A stretch of DNA of 64,000 nt from Haliotis asinina. Its lineage: Eukaryota; Mollusca; Gastropoda; Lepetellida; Haliotidae. The notes under the pieces are model-generated. The model searched no databases and was not told the DNA's origin. It saw only the letters and a program-made list of their open reading frames with translations. The stretch covers positions 20,212,618 through 20,276,617 of the forward strand of contig NC_090280.1 of the NCBI RefSeq assembly GCF_037392515.1, read 5' to 3'. Position 1 is the first letter of the stretch, and each line of letters opens with the position of its first letter. The translations under genes and the position numbers were made by a program. Below, piece after piece: positions 23,965 through 34,338 of this stretch.

Positions 23965-25479
23965 ATGACGATGGTCAACAAGGGCCTTTCAATATGTACT
24001 CATGTAACCACTGGTAGAATCAGATGGACGTTTGGTTTTCTTCTGTTACTAGCGACCACATCCTTCATTGTAACTATGGGCATGTTGAACAAACACGGAG
24101 GCAGTTTCAAATTGAGAGCAGCTGCCACCAAAACAAATAATGAAACCTCATATCCACATCGACATTTCAGTGCTCCCTGCTCAAGAGATCCTCCAAACAG
24201 ATATCTTCCATTTACGTCTCAAGATCTAATAAATCTCGAAAAGTGGTATTTCTCAGTTGATAATTTCTTTTCCATCAACAACACCCTACCGCTGGATCTA
24301 CCTGAAGATGTTGGACCTAATTTGTACAAAGATTATGATTTGAAGAAGCCATGGAATTTCACACTTTCCGATCATCGTTCCGAAGAATTTGAAATATTGA
24401 ATGGCACCGCAGGGTGTTTCATACCAGGTACAACAAGTTCCAAATTACGGGGTACTGAAGTAACGTGCAGATGCACTTCCGGTTATGGCGGCCCACATTG
24501 CTCTGTGCCTTCAATAGTCCAGGAGTCTCTACCTCAAGGGCACGTCCCCACACCACGCAATAAACCACGTCGGATTATTCTATCTACAAAATTCAACATG
24601 GAGCACCATCTTCTGATGCTTAAGATGTTGCAAGTGCATTCAGCCGTGGATCTGTTTTTGATACTAGAATCCAACTATACTGGACATGGAGATCCACGAT
24701 CTTTAAGGTTATTACACAATTTGAGACGAGGATACATGAAGCGATTCCACCACAAGATTATGCACGTATTCATTGATACATTCCCATCTAAAGGGCAGTT
24801 ATATGGAGGTCTTGCAGAGGATTACATCAACAAATATATCACCCCTGCCTTAGAGACGAGAGTTTCAGGACTCAGAAATGATGATCTCTTCATCTACATG
24901 GACACTGACGAAACTCCAGATGTGAAGATATTGCAGTTTTTGAAGCTTCACAATGGCTATTCTTTTCCGGTCGGCTTCGTGCTCCAGCATTTTATGTATG
25001 GCTTTTATTGGGAATATTCGCCTACGAAAATTATAGGCGTGTGTAGCCTTCAGATGTTCAGAGACGTTTACAACGGAAATGTGTATGCACTTCGAGCAGA
25101 TAGAGAATGGAAATCATCTTCTCCCAAGTCACATGCATGGTTCATCGGATCACCTGCCAACTATGCTGGCTGGCATGCATCATGGTTCTCCTCGCCATGG
25201 GAGGTAATCACGAAGCTGACTTCCGCTATTAATGCTGACTTTCCCAGATGGGGAGACTACCCAGAGAAATGCACATTCGACTATGTTGCTACTCTGTTTA
25301 TAAAGGGGGGATATTTTGATGGAAAGAAGCAATTCAAACCAATTTGTTTTGATGACATTTATGTACTTAAAGATCATTCTTATCTGTTCAAGCATAAAGA
25401 ATATTTTAATTTCATGCTTCACAATCCATCGTCTATAAAGATGGATTCCGAGGGCCAAACATTATACACTAGAGGGTAG
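23965..25479 (+). CDS. MGAT3: MGAT3-like beta-1,4-N-acetylglucosaminyltransferase (GT17)
   Basis: 504 residues, close to the ~530 of vertebrate MGAT3, which adds the bisecting GlcNAc to the core mannose of N-glycans in the Golgi. It has a type II membrane layout: short cytosolic tail, membrane segment about 21-41, then lumenal part. Residues 151-179 hold four Cys in an EGF-like pattern ('CRCTSGYGGPHCS'). The GT17 catalytic part spans about 200-480, with 'FIYMDTDETPD' (acidic DxD-type motif at 313-315) and 'AGWHASWFSSPWE' (401-413). Several N-glycosylation sequons are present (NET, NNT, NFT, NGT, NYT). Start: the frame has a stop at 23917-23919, so coding begins in this exon; the first in-frame ATG is 23965. 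A three-codon upstream ORF (23927-23938) precedes it and may dampen translation. A likely acceptor at 23911-23912 suggests a 5' UTR intron. A polyadenylation signal AATAAA occurs at 25983. Whether the mollusc enzyme makes bisecting GlcNAc or another GT17 linkage is unknown. Confidence 0.92.
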   Translation: MTMVNKGLSICTHVTTGRIRWTFGFLLLLATTSFIVTMGMLNKHGGSFKLRAAATKTNNETSYPHRHFSAPCSRDPPNRYLPFTSQDLINLEKWYFSVDNFFSINNTLPLDLPEDVGPNLYKDYDLKKPWNFTLSDHRSEEFEILNGTAGCFIPGTTSSKLRGTEVTCRCTSGYGGPHCSVPSIVQESLPQGHVPTPRNKPRRIILSTKFNMEHHLLMLKMLQVHSAVDLFLILESNYTGHGDPRSLRLLHNLRRGYMKRFHHKIMHVFIDTFPSKGQLYGGLAEDYINKYITPALETRVSGLRNDDLFIYMDTDETPDVKILQFLKLHNGYSFPVGFVLQHFMYGFYWEYSPTKIIGVCSLQMFRDVYNGNVYALRADREWKSSSPKSHAWFIGSPANYAGWHASWFSSPWEVITKLTSAINADFPRWGDYPEKCTFDYVATLFIKGGYFDGKKQFKPICFDDIYVLKDHSYLFKHKEYFNFMLHNPSSIKMDSEGQTLYTRG

Positions 25480-25530
25480 AGTCTATCCTTTCTGCTCGCC
25501 AGTATGTTGCTCCAGTCAGCTTTGCAAGTA

Positions 25531-25624
25531 GTGAGTGAGTGTGTTTTTACGCCGCTGTTAGCAATGTTCCAGCAATACCACGGACACCAGAAATGTACCC
25601 ATTTGGGAATCGAACCCGGGTGTC
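25531..25624 (-). mobile_element. tRNA-derived SINE (type II) in the MGAT3-like 3' region
   Basis: Begins 'gtgagtgagtgtgttttta', has 'gcaatgttccagcaatacca' and 'ggacaccagaaatg', and ends in a reversed pol III B box ('ggaatcgaacccggg', 25606-25620). It starts about 50 bases after the stop codon, so it probably lies in the 3' UTR. Confidence 0.75.
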
Positions 25625-26782
25625 AACTACTCACCGCCACCTTCAAGTAACAGACACCGGGTAGTCCTTTTAGTAAACATAATTTCAGATCCTGCAATTC
25701 CTAAGGGCTGTATGTACAGAATATCTGTTTTCATATCAGGGCTTGGAAGGGTGTAACTAATTACACTTCTCTTCAATACTGGTGCCTCCCTGAGACGAAA
25801 TATGCATTTTGTGCAGTAACTGACATGGGATTCTACCACAGTAGCAAACACCTCTATTTATTCTCCTCTCAGGCTCAAAACTGGAATGGTTTGACAAGTT
25901 ACTATATTGTCACTATATTAATATCATTCTCCACTTACCTGATGAATTTAGTGAAATTAAATACATTGTATATTGCAAGGACAATAAAATTTGATGACAC
26001 ATTTTCCTGGGATTGGGTTCCGTTGTCCTGGAGGTACATGATGCGCGGCTTTTGGTATGGTTTGATGAGGGTCGAGTACCTTAGTACAGCTGCCGCTCCC
26101 AATATGCCGCTTATTATTTGCCGTTTTGGTCATGCGCCACTGCACTTCCGCTCTTGTCGCTGTTTGGATTTGTTTTGGGGTGGTGTTCTTCGGGCGTGTT
26201 CGGTAAGTTGCCTGCATGTACGTGGGGATACGTATTGGGATACGTATTCTTTTATTTCTTCCTGAATCAGATATATCAAGAACATTGTCAAGGTACATTT
26301 AGAATACGGTCAGTGAACACTATTGTCTTATTTTGCCATATTTTGCTGTTTGGTTGCAGCAGTTTATGCTGGTGTTTTGTTTATCCCAGGATAACCCTAA
26401 AAAGATGTCACCATAACATGGAAAAACCTATAGGTGGTCTTGACTTAGTGAAACAGACTAGGAACAAGGGACCATGAGATTCATTACAAATTAGATCAAA
26501 GGGGCCTTGGCCTTAATGTCAATTTGTGATATTTCCAGTCCTGACTCTGAGTCACAGCATTTTCACTGACTTTGATGTGAACTTGAGGAAACAGTTCAAT
26601 AACCTGAAGGATCACACGGTCACAGACGCTAAACATTTACCGCGTGGGAAGGAAAAAGAAATTCTTAACTCTGTTTTGCTTACATTTGAAACCTCTCATC
26701 TTCCTGGGCGTTTCACGATGTACTTCTAGTCATTCGAGTTCGTCGTTGTGTAGTCCCAGCTGTGAGATGCTCGAGCTGTTCT
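25625..26782. other. Probable 3' UTR and intergenic, no gene recognised
   Basis: The AATAAA at 25983 may end the MGAT3-like transcript. Several open frames of 60-146 codons (25825-26477) overlap on both strands and show no domain; they look like chance. Confidence 0.4.
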
Positions 26783-26870
26783 TCACTGGATTTTCTGGTC
26801 CAGACTCAATTATTTAGAGCCCTCTGCCATGTAGCTGGAATAGTTCAGCGTTAAAAACCGATAACAGCTC
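26783..26870 (-). mobile_element. SINE-like repeat (type I) fragment
   Basis: 'tctggtccagactcaatta' and 'gccatgtagctggaatagtt' match the middle of the type I repeat in reverse orientation. Truncated at both ends. Confidence 0.65.
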
Positions 26871-27605
26871 AGTGCTGCCTATGACAACACCTACTGAAAC
26901 AATTCCTCTGGCTAAAGTAGCTAATCAAGGTAGGTCAAAAGTTCCTTGATTTCGTGTTCCATGTCGCCGATATTGTGTAGCTTCCAGCTCAAATCAATTT
27001 GCGGGTTAACTGTGAAATTTGCCATCCTGTGAGACTTCATCAGAGCACGTCACGTACAAACAAGAGATCAAATACATGTATATGTCTTGCTTTTAAAACT
27101 TTTTAACATTTGTATTCCCTTTTCAGCTCTTTATTAAACAAGCATCATATTTTGGTGGGGGGGTTTCAGTTTGTTTCAAATACAGTTGCTTGCTTGATCT
27201 TTTAACCAGTTTTACTAAGGAAAGAATCCTGGCAATTCATAAAATGCTTGAACACCATGAACCTGTACTTTAGTGTGTGATGAAAATAGAATTTCATATA
27301 ACATGTTGCAACCTTTTTATTTTAATATCCTGGGAGATGTGAGATTTGGGTAATCAATTGATGATAAACGTTACGGTTTATATTCTTTTTTCTGTTTTGT
27401 AATGACGACATGTCTACCATGGTTCACGCAGCTTATTGCTTGATGGAACGGATATTACGTATGAAATTCCAACTTCATATTTTATATGATAAAGTACATT
27501 AATGAATTACCAAAATGCCGACCCTGAGATTCTGTCGATGTTATCCCATAACGCGCATCGTCATGAACGCAAAGGCCAAATTTTGTTCACCTGAAATAGC
27601 GAGTT
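26871..27605. other. Intergenic, nothing recognised
   Basis: AT-rich sequence without repeats or coding frames that could be supported. Confidence 0.4.
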
Positions 27606-27770
27606 AATGAGTTTAGCTTTATGTTGCACTCAGCAATATTCCAGTTATGTGGTGGCGGTCTGTAACTAATCATGTCTGGACCAGACAATCCAGTGATCAT
27701 GAACATCGTTTTGCGCAATCGGGGACGGATGACATATGTCAACCAAGTCAGTGACAACGACACAGGACCG
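27606..27770 (+). mobile_element. SINE-like repeat (type I) fragment
   Basis: 'gcactcagcaatattccag', 'tctggaccagacaatccag' and 'tatgtcaaccaagtcagtga' match the type I repeat, 5' truncated and diverged. Confidence 0.75.
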
Positions 27771-28971
27771 AAAACCGGATACATGCTGAAAAACACAACC
27801 GTCCGGATTAACGAGGCTTCACTGTAGTACACCATTGAAATAAAGGGAAATACAGTAGGAAATACACGCTATGACCGGGTTTGCGTATGTTTGCAGATAT
27901 TTCCTAACCACAAATCTACATCTTTGAAACATATGTTCAAAGTACATTTTCGTATGCACAAGCACCTCGTTCATGTACGCCCTGACCAGAATGTCAGTTA
28001 TTTCCAAACATGAATTGCAAAACAGATATACCGGTAAATACATGGTCCTACAGTATTTCCAATACATTCCTTTGTATATCAGTAGGGGTTGATATCTGAT
28101 TTCGTTTATTCGGTTGAAAACGTGAATATACTTAGGTGGGAAACACTTGTTAATTTTCTTAATTTACAAATGTTTCCAAACCTTAGATATTATGTATCAT
28201 ACCAGATTTCAGGGGTCTGTAAATCAACAGTTCATGTATGTTCATATTACCTGTGCTCAAGCAAGATGATCATATGTTTCCATGTGAATTTCGTTGTCAC
28301 ATATCATATTTTAGTGCGTGTGAAATAAACGTTCACGTGGCCCGATTATTCTTATTACTAAACAGCCTGACAAAGACAGCGATATTATGCAAGCTAACAC
28401 GTCTTTTTATGCTGCAATCGCAACCAGTATCAGTTGTCTTTGGTGTTGGCAAATCTTGTGACTTGCATGTTTCGAGGGATTAAAAGGTTCAGTGGTGAAC
28501 AAAGGAGGCACACGAAGTTTATTACCTGACGAACTGCAGGATCACAAGTTCGTTCGTGAAGCTGCTCATTACTCTACTTCAGCACATGGTTGTCATGCGC
28601 ACTACCTTTCCATCTGGTCACTAAATCAGTAAACAAACGAGGCTAAACTGTCAATTTTAGTAAATGACATGGTGTCATTGTATCGGGTGCATACAGCAAC
28701 CCCTCACAGTTTTGCCATAGAATATTGCTTCTGAAAACCGTTCATTTCAGAGTAGTCATGTCTCGAACACAGCATGTGGTGTCAAGATAAAGAGTCGCTT
28801 AAGCGTTTCAGGAGTGTCAATATTCCGTCCGCCGACAATGTGACAATGCTGCTTTTCCTTTGTTCAGTCTTGACAAGCAACAGTTTTTAAGGTCTCAAAT
28901 ATTTCTTTGGTTCTTTAATTATACTGAAAGAATGTCCTGACCATATGTTAAGCAATTCTTTTGTTACAAGA
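27771..28971. other. Intergenic, nothing recognised
   Basis: No supported coding or repeat features in about 1.2 kb before the Gypsy-like 5' LTR. Confidence 0.4.
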
Positions 28972-30828
28972 GTGTGTTTTCTGTACATTTTATGATTGAT
29001 TAAGTAATAATTTATAACTGGGTCACAACGTTTAGCGTTTTAAGTGATAGTTTACATGGGTCACATTTCGTATCTTAAAATGGTCAGTGCTTTTCGTACT
29101 TTGGGAGAAGGCTTTAAGGTAGTGCTTCAGAGTTACTTCCCTTTGACTAAGTGTTTTGATTAGCGTACTTCCGGGAGACTTCTAGAACATTCTACGTTAA
29201 TGGCGATGGTCGTATGTGCAAGAGTGTTCACGAATTAGTGACTTTGTATATAAAAGCTGGTTATTGTGTTGGTACATGGTGCACACACAGATTAACTGGA
29301 GTACATAAAACTGCCTGCCTCCGTCAACGATTGATCTGCATAACCGCTGCCTGACCGCTCGCTGTGTTACAATCAGTAAAACTGTTTCTCACTCTCAAAC
29401 TAAGACTTAGGTCAGTTGACATTATATTTTTTACCATTACTTTAGATTTAACACAGTTGCATTGTACATGATGTGAATCTTTCATATCTTGCCTTTGTTC
29501 TTGCTCAATATAAAATTACTGAAAATTTTAGCCTTGTCGGTGTTATATACTGAGTCAACAAATAAACTTCACATTGTTTCTTCAGGGCACTATAAAAGAG
29601 CAGCAGATGGTAAGATGGTTAAATTGTTATCATTTTATTGCTGAGATCTGTGGGATGTACTCCTCAATACACTGACAGTGCCACAATCAGTTCTATTAGG
29701 CTACACCGCCGTTCAAATACATGGGTATACAGAATGTCAAGTCACAAGAATAAGAATTCTAACTTTCTCAGTTCAATAGTGTGTATGGCCGCCCCGCGCA
29801 TTCACCACTGCCAAACATTGTCTCCTCATCAACTGCCTGATGCTTATGAACACATGGATTCTGCGCAATTGCTATTGCAAGGCAGCGCCAAGTGCATGCC
29901 AATTCTGAGGTTGGTCCCTAAGACCACGAAGCCTTCATCCAAGTGCATCCCAAACCTGCTCTGTTGGATTAAGTTCAGGACCTCGATGGCCAGACCATGA
30001 CGTTGATTCCAGCGTTTTGAAGGAAATTTCGAGTCAACATCGCGGTATGCAGCCGAGCATTATCATGCCGGAACTGTAGACCTGGGCCATGAGCCGCCGT
30101 GAAAGGAACGAGTTAGGGGTGAGTACCTGGTCGCTGAAATCAGCAGCCCGCAACCAATTTCGAATGGTCTGTGAGGACAGTCGACCTCCAAACATCTCAG
30201 CCCTGGTTCGTGTAGCCAGCAGATATCTGTCACGTAGATGACGTAGAACGATTTGACGGTCCTCTGCTCTGACGTCACTCGTGGACAACCCGACCTTTAG
30301 TGATCAGAAGTGGTGCCAGTTTGTTGTAGACGACCTCGCAAGTCATACACAGTGCTGACGACTGTATTCCATTGCTCTTGCAACGTCAATAACTGGTCTT
30401 CCTGCTTGCAAAATGCCAACGTTGCACATTTGACAATCGTGGCATTTAAAGTACGGTTAGAACTGTGGTTTAAAAGGGTTTTTTTTTTAAATTCTTGAGG
30501 CCAATGTAAACACGTGCAAATGAAGAAAACTTTGATGCAAAGATCACGTGATCGACTGCACGTGCAAACCCTAATTTTGTACTAACGTCATTTGCACGCC
30601 GAATGGAGGTGGTTTGAGTGGGGTTTGCTAACGTTTTTCTAGAGTTGAAAGATAGGGATCCCGTTTGGGATACATAGATGTATCATCACAGAAAAATTAT
30701 TCATTATTTTTTAAAATTACATTTTGTAAAGTTTCATTTTTGACTCCATATTTTTTACATTTTTGATATTTTGCTGGATCTGAGGGGATTTCTTATACCT
30801 TTGTCACGGTAAATTATTCACCGTAACA
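28972..30828 (+). repeat. Gypsy-like 5' LTR with nested DNA transposon
   Basis: The LTR starts TGTTACAAG and shares 'gggtcacaacgtttag', 'acttccgggaga', 'tgactttgtatataaa' (TATA-like, about 29245), 'ggttattgtgttggtaca' and 'aaaactgcctgcctcc' with the 3' LTR. It breaks off after 'gtcggtgttata' at about 29548 and resumes at about 30769 with 'ttttgctggatctgagggga', ending GTAACA at 30828. Confidence 0.8.
29549..30768 (-). mobile_element. Tc1-like DNA transposon inside the LTR
   Basis: Ends carry imperfect inverted repeats: left 'gagtcaacaaataaacttca' and, reversed, right 'gagtcaaaaatgaaacttta'. TA lies at both junctions, as expected for Tc1/mariner. The minus strand encodes a decayed transposase: 'IVLRHLRDRYLLATRTRAE' and 'SSQTIRNWLRAADF' (helix-turn-helix part, 30150-30250), and 'GPELNPTEQVWDALG', equivalent to 'SPDLNPIEHVWDLLG', at about 29940-29990. 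Stops and frame changes are present; no intact transposase. Confidence 0.75.
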
Positions 30829-30832
30829 TAAC

Positions 30833-30850
30833 TGGGGGCTCATCCGGGAT
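30833..30850 (+). promoter_or_regulatory. Primer-binding site of the Gypsy-like element (tRNA-Pro type)
   Basis: 18 bases, TGGGGGCTCATCCGGGAT, four bases after the LTR edge. It differs by one base from the well-known murine retrovirus tRNA-Pro site. Fossil signal. Confidence 0.75.
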
Positions 30851-30879
30851 AGAATTCATTTGACATTTGTGACCAATTG

Positions 30880-32610
30880 TGAATTTTGCAACAAGTTAAT
30901 TGTGGAAACAGCAAAATGGTGTTTGAACCTAAGAAGTTTGTATGGTACAGTAAATCAACAGCACAAATCAGATTTGTTGCAAATTTCTTCACATCTCAAA
31001 CGTGATGCCAAACCTGTGGTGAGGAAATTTCGGATTTTGAAAATTGTGCTGAATCACTATTTGGATGAGGGAGTTTTCTCCAAGAGGAATGTTCAGATAA
31101 GTTGGAATTAAAGAAACTTGAAATTCAGTTACAAATTTAAAAAGAAGAAAATAGTAAACAGGAAGAACTGAAAAGTATAGAAAAAGAAATGGAAATGAAA
31201 ACGTTTGAGATGGAGAAAGAATTGAAAAGAGAAATAGAATTGAAAAATTGGAAGTTGAGAGTTAAATTCAACTGAAAAAGCTTGAAAACCCTTCTCTACC
31301 CTCAGATTCTTCCTCTTTTGACACTGTAAGGCATGCTAGACTTGTGCCCCTTTAAATGAGAAAGAAGTAGACAAATATAGTTGCTGATAACCTCAAGGGG
31401 CCTAGGGAGTCATGGAGTATGCTACTGCAAACTGTTTTGAAGAGTAAAGCTCAGGATGCTTATTCAGCATTGTCGGTACAGCAAAGCTCAGATTATGATC
31501 TTGTCGAGAGTACAGTTTTGAAAGCTTATGAGTTAGTGCTTATCGTCAGTTAAGTTCAGAAATGCTCATAAAAGGGACGATGAGACTTTTGTGGAGTTTG
31601 CTAGAGAAAGGAAAACATTGTTAGGTGGTGTGGGTCTGAGGAAGTCACAATTTTTATGGTTTGAGGCAGTTAGTTTTGATGGAAGATTTCAAGCAGAGTG
31701 TTCATTCTCTCCTTATGCCTTATTTGTATGAACGAAAGGTTGATGACTTGCATATGGCAGCAATGTTGGCAGATGACTGTTGTTTGATTCACAAGAGTTC
31801 TTTTAGGTCTCCGGGTAAAACAAAGTTTAATGGCCAAAAGGGCTTTTCCCCGGGTAAGACTTCAAGACATGCAGATTATATTGGTGTTAGAACAGGTTCA
31901 AATTCTAGTGGCAAGCAGTCACATACCTTTCAGTCTAAGCCTACGACTACCAATGGTTCTGATCCTGTATGTGCATATTGCAAAAATCCTGATCATTTGA
32001 TTTCTGCATGTTGCAAACTCCAATTTAGAAATCAGGCTACAGGTTCCCCAAATGCTTTTGTGTCCATTGCACCTAAGCCTTTCTTTCCGGATCCAGGATG
32101 TTGTGGGGAGAGTTTTTGCCCTTTGTTTCTAAGGGTTCTGTGTTGCTCGTGGGAGATAATTCTACCCCACAGCCTGTTATTATCTTGAGTGATACTGGAA
32201 CACTTCAATCTCTGATTTTGAATGACAGTTTGCCTTTTTCTGATGAGTCTTCACATGTTTTGTTTCAGGGTATAGGTGGCAATTCTTCTGCTCCTCTCCA
32301 TTTTGTGAATTGGACCTCAGATCTGATTCCAGGTGAGGTGAAAGTTGGTGTTCTTGACTCTCCCCCAGTTCCGGGTGTCGATTTGTTGATCGGTAATGAT
32401 CTCATGGGGGCCAAAGTTGGTGCTGATCCAATTGTCACTGCTTTGCCGGAGAGTTCATTTAGTACAGAAAAGTTGGAGGATGACTTCCTGGGTATTTTTC
32501 CTTCCTATGCAGTGACTCGTTCAATGTTGAAAGGCATTTCTTCCAAGACTTTTTTACCGAATGATTCCATTTATGATTTGGCAAGTACTTTCGTGGATGA
32601 TTTGTGTTAG
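30880..32610 (+). pseudogene. Gypsy-like gag and protease-like region
   Basis: A charged, Lys/Glu-rich stretch (31090-31280) is followed by gag-like sequence and one CCHC-type knuckle 'CAYCKNPDHLISAC' (about 31970-32010). Next is a protease-like region with 'VIILSDTGTLQSLIL' (D-T-G active-site triad) and 'VPGVDLLIGNDLMGAKV' (retropepsin C-terminal 'LLGNDL' motif). Part of a broken element. Confidence 0.7.
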
Positions 32611-32899
32611 GTAGAGACTGATGACTTATCTTCAAAAAGTAGTAGCTCTTCAGGTCTGATAAGTCAGATAGTTTGTCAGGTGGTGAACACATTCTTTGCA
32701 GAGAGCAACTTATTAGTGCGCAGGTGAGGATGTTGAAGTGCAGAAGTTGGCTAGTAAGGTTGTTTCTTTTGAGGAGGTTAGCAAGGTTCCAGTTTGTTAA
32801 TACTACAAGGATGATGTTCTCATGAGGAAATATGGGTCGCCGGAATGTCCTGTGGGAGATGAACAGAAATTGTACCATCAAATTGTGGTACCAAATTAT

Positions 32900-33065
32900 T
32901 TCGAAAACATGTACTTTCACTGGCACACGAAAGTCCCATGGCAGGTCATCTGGGTATAAACAAGACTTGTGAGAAAAACATTTCTTTTGGCCCAGTTTGA
33001 GACAAGATGTGGCTGAATTTTGTAAGACCTGTTATGCATGCCAAATTGTTGGATAACCAAATCAG
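32900..33065 (+). pseudogene. Gypsy-like integrase zinc-binding remnant
   Basis: The plus strand shows the order His ('MAGHLGINKT' context), 'FWPSLRQDVAEFCKTC' and 'CYACQIVG', the HHCC zinc-binding domain at the start of Gypsy integrases. No catalytic core was recognised after it. Fossil. Confidence 0.65.
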
Positions 33066-33282
33066 AAATTCCTTCCGCTCTCTTACAACGTATACCGACT
33101 GATGCACTTCCCAAGCTGTAAATGTATTATGACTTGATGATGCTATATGTATGTATTTGCATCATTGTAATTCTGCAAGATGTTTCTCATGTTATTGGTA
33201 TGTCATGTTATTATGTTAGTTATCTTGCTATGATTGTAACGGAAAGTTTCTGTGAAACTTTTTTTTTCCTTAAGAGGGAGAG

Positions 33283-33879
33283 TGTTATGAAAGTGTATTT
33301 TTGTAAACTGTATCATTGATTAAGTAAGAAGTAGTATTGGGTGACAACGTTTAGTGTTTTAAGTGATAGTTTACACGGGTCACATTTCGTATCATTAATG
33401 TTCAGTGCTTTTCGTAGAGCTTCAGAATTACCTCCCTTTGACTAAGTGTTTTGATTAGTTGAGCGTACTTCCGGGAGATTTCTAGAAGATTCTACGTTGA
33501 TGGCAGTGGTCGAATGTTCACGAATTAGTGACTTTATATATAATGGCTGGTTATTGTGTTGGTACACGGGACACACACAGACGAACTGGTGTACATAAAA
33601 CTGCCTGCGTCCTGTCAACACTTGACCTACATAACCGTTACATTCAGTAAAACTGTTTCGGTGACTTCGATGAATTGGCATATTTGTGTCCTATTACTTT
33701 AGATTTCATTCAGTTGTATAGTACATGAAACCTCTGTTGTGAATCTGCATATTTATGTACTTGTTTGCGAAATATAAAGTATCAATGAAAAAACCGTAGA
33801 CTTGTCAGGGTTATATTTTACTGGTTCGGTGGGGATTTCTTACACCTTTTGTCACGGCAAATTTGTAATCGTAATACAA
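33283..33879 (+). repeat. Gypsy-like 3' LTR
   Basis: Starts TGTTATGAAAG right after a purine-rich tract ('taagagggagag', the polypurine tract). It aligns with the 5' LTR through 'tttagtgttttaagtgatag', 'acttccgggaga' and 'aaaactgcctgc', with numerous substitutions and small length changes. Confidence 0.85.
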
Positions 33880-34057
33880 CTTTGAGCGGATAAAGAAATA
33901 CCATTGTTCAGGCACTGTGAGACTTTTAAGGAAGGTCATATGTAGTGCTATAATACATGTATTCCAATTGTGTACTGTCACAAAATTGTTGCAGTAGTAA
34001 GTACGAGTTTGTTCGTATGATAAAGTGCTTTTCTGTTTGGAAGCTGGGGACACTTAC

Positions 34058-34338
34058 GTTAACTGCCTGCCTCCTGTCACCACTTAACGTACATAACCGT
34101 ACCATTCAGTAAAACTGTTTTTCGGTAACTGCGGTGAGTTGACATATATTTGTGACCCATTACTTTAGATTTGACTCAGTTGCATCGTGCAAGAAACCTC
34201 TACTCTGAATCTTCTGTATCTTGCCGCTCAATACACAATTATTGAAAACTGTATACTTGTCAGTGGTTATATTTTGCTGGTTCTGAGGGGATTTCTTCTA
34301 CCTTCTTGTCACAGCAAATACTCACCCTAAAACGTGAC
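34058..34338 (+). repeat. Partial LTR of the same Gypsy-like family
   Basis: Corresponds to the 3' half of the LTR: 'aactgcctgcctcctgtcac', 'cattcagtaaaactgttt', 'cattactttagatttgac' and 'ttgctggttctgaggggatt'. The 5' half is absent. It lies only ~180 bp after the 3' LTR. Confidence 0.8.

Larger units (their letters stand above)
28972..33879 (+). mobile_element. Broken Gypsy-like LTR retrotransposon
   Basis: 5' LTR from 28972 (interrupted by a Tc1-like element) to about 30828, 3' LTR from 33283. Both edges are next to CTTT (28968-28971 and 33880-33883), a probable 4-bp target duplication. The primer-binding site at 30833-30850 starts TGGGGGCTCATCCGGGA, very close to the tRNA-Pro site used by many retroviruses. 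Recognisable parts between are a gag-like charged region, one zinc knuckle, a protease-like region and an integrase zinc-binding stretch. It is clearly broken, with many breaks, and is older than the BEL element judging by LTR divergence. A fossil. Confidence 0.85.

Noticed and set aside
25825-26477. 146- and 119-codon plus-strand frames after the MGAT3-like gene
   Set aside because: Composition is Leu/Phe/Trp/Cys-rich, no domain is seen and a 113-codon frame opposes them; probably 3' UTR or intergenic sequence.
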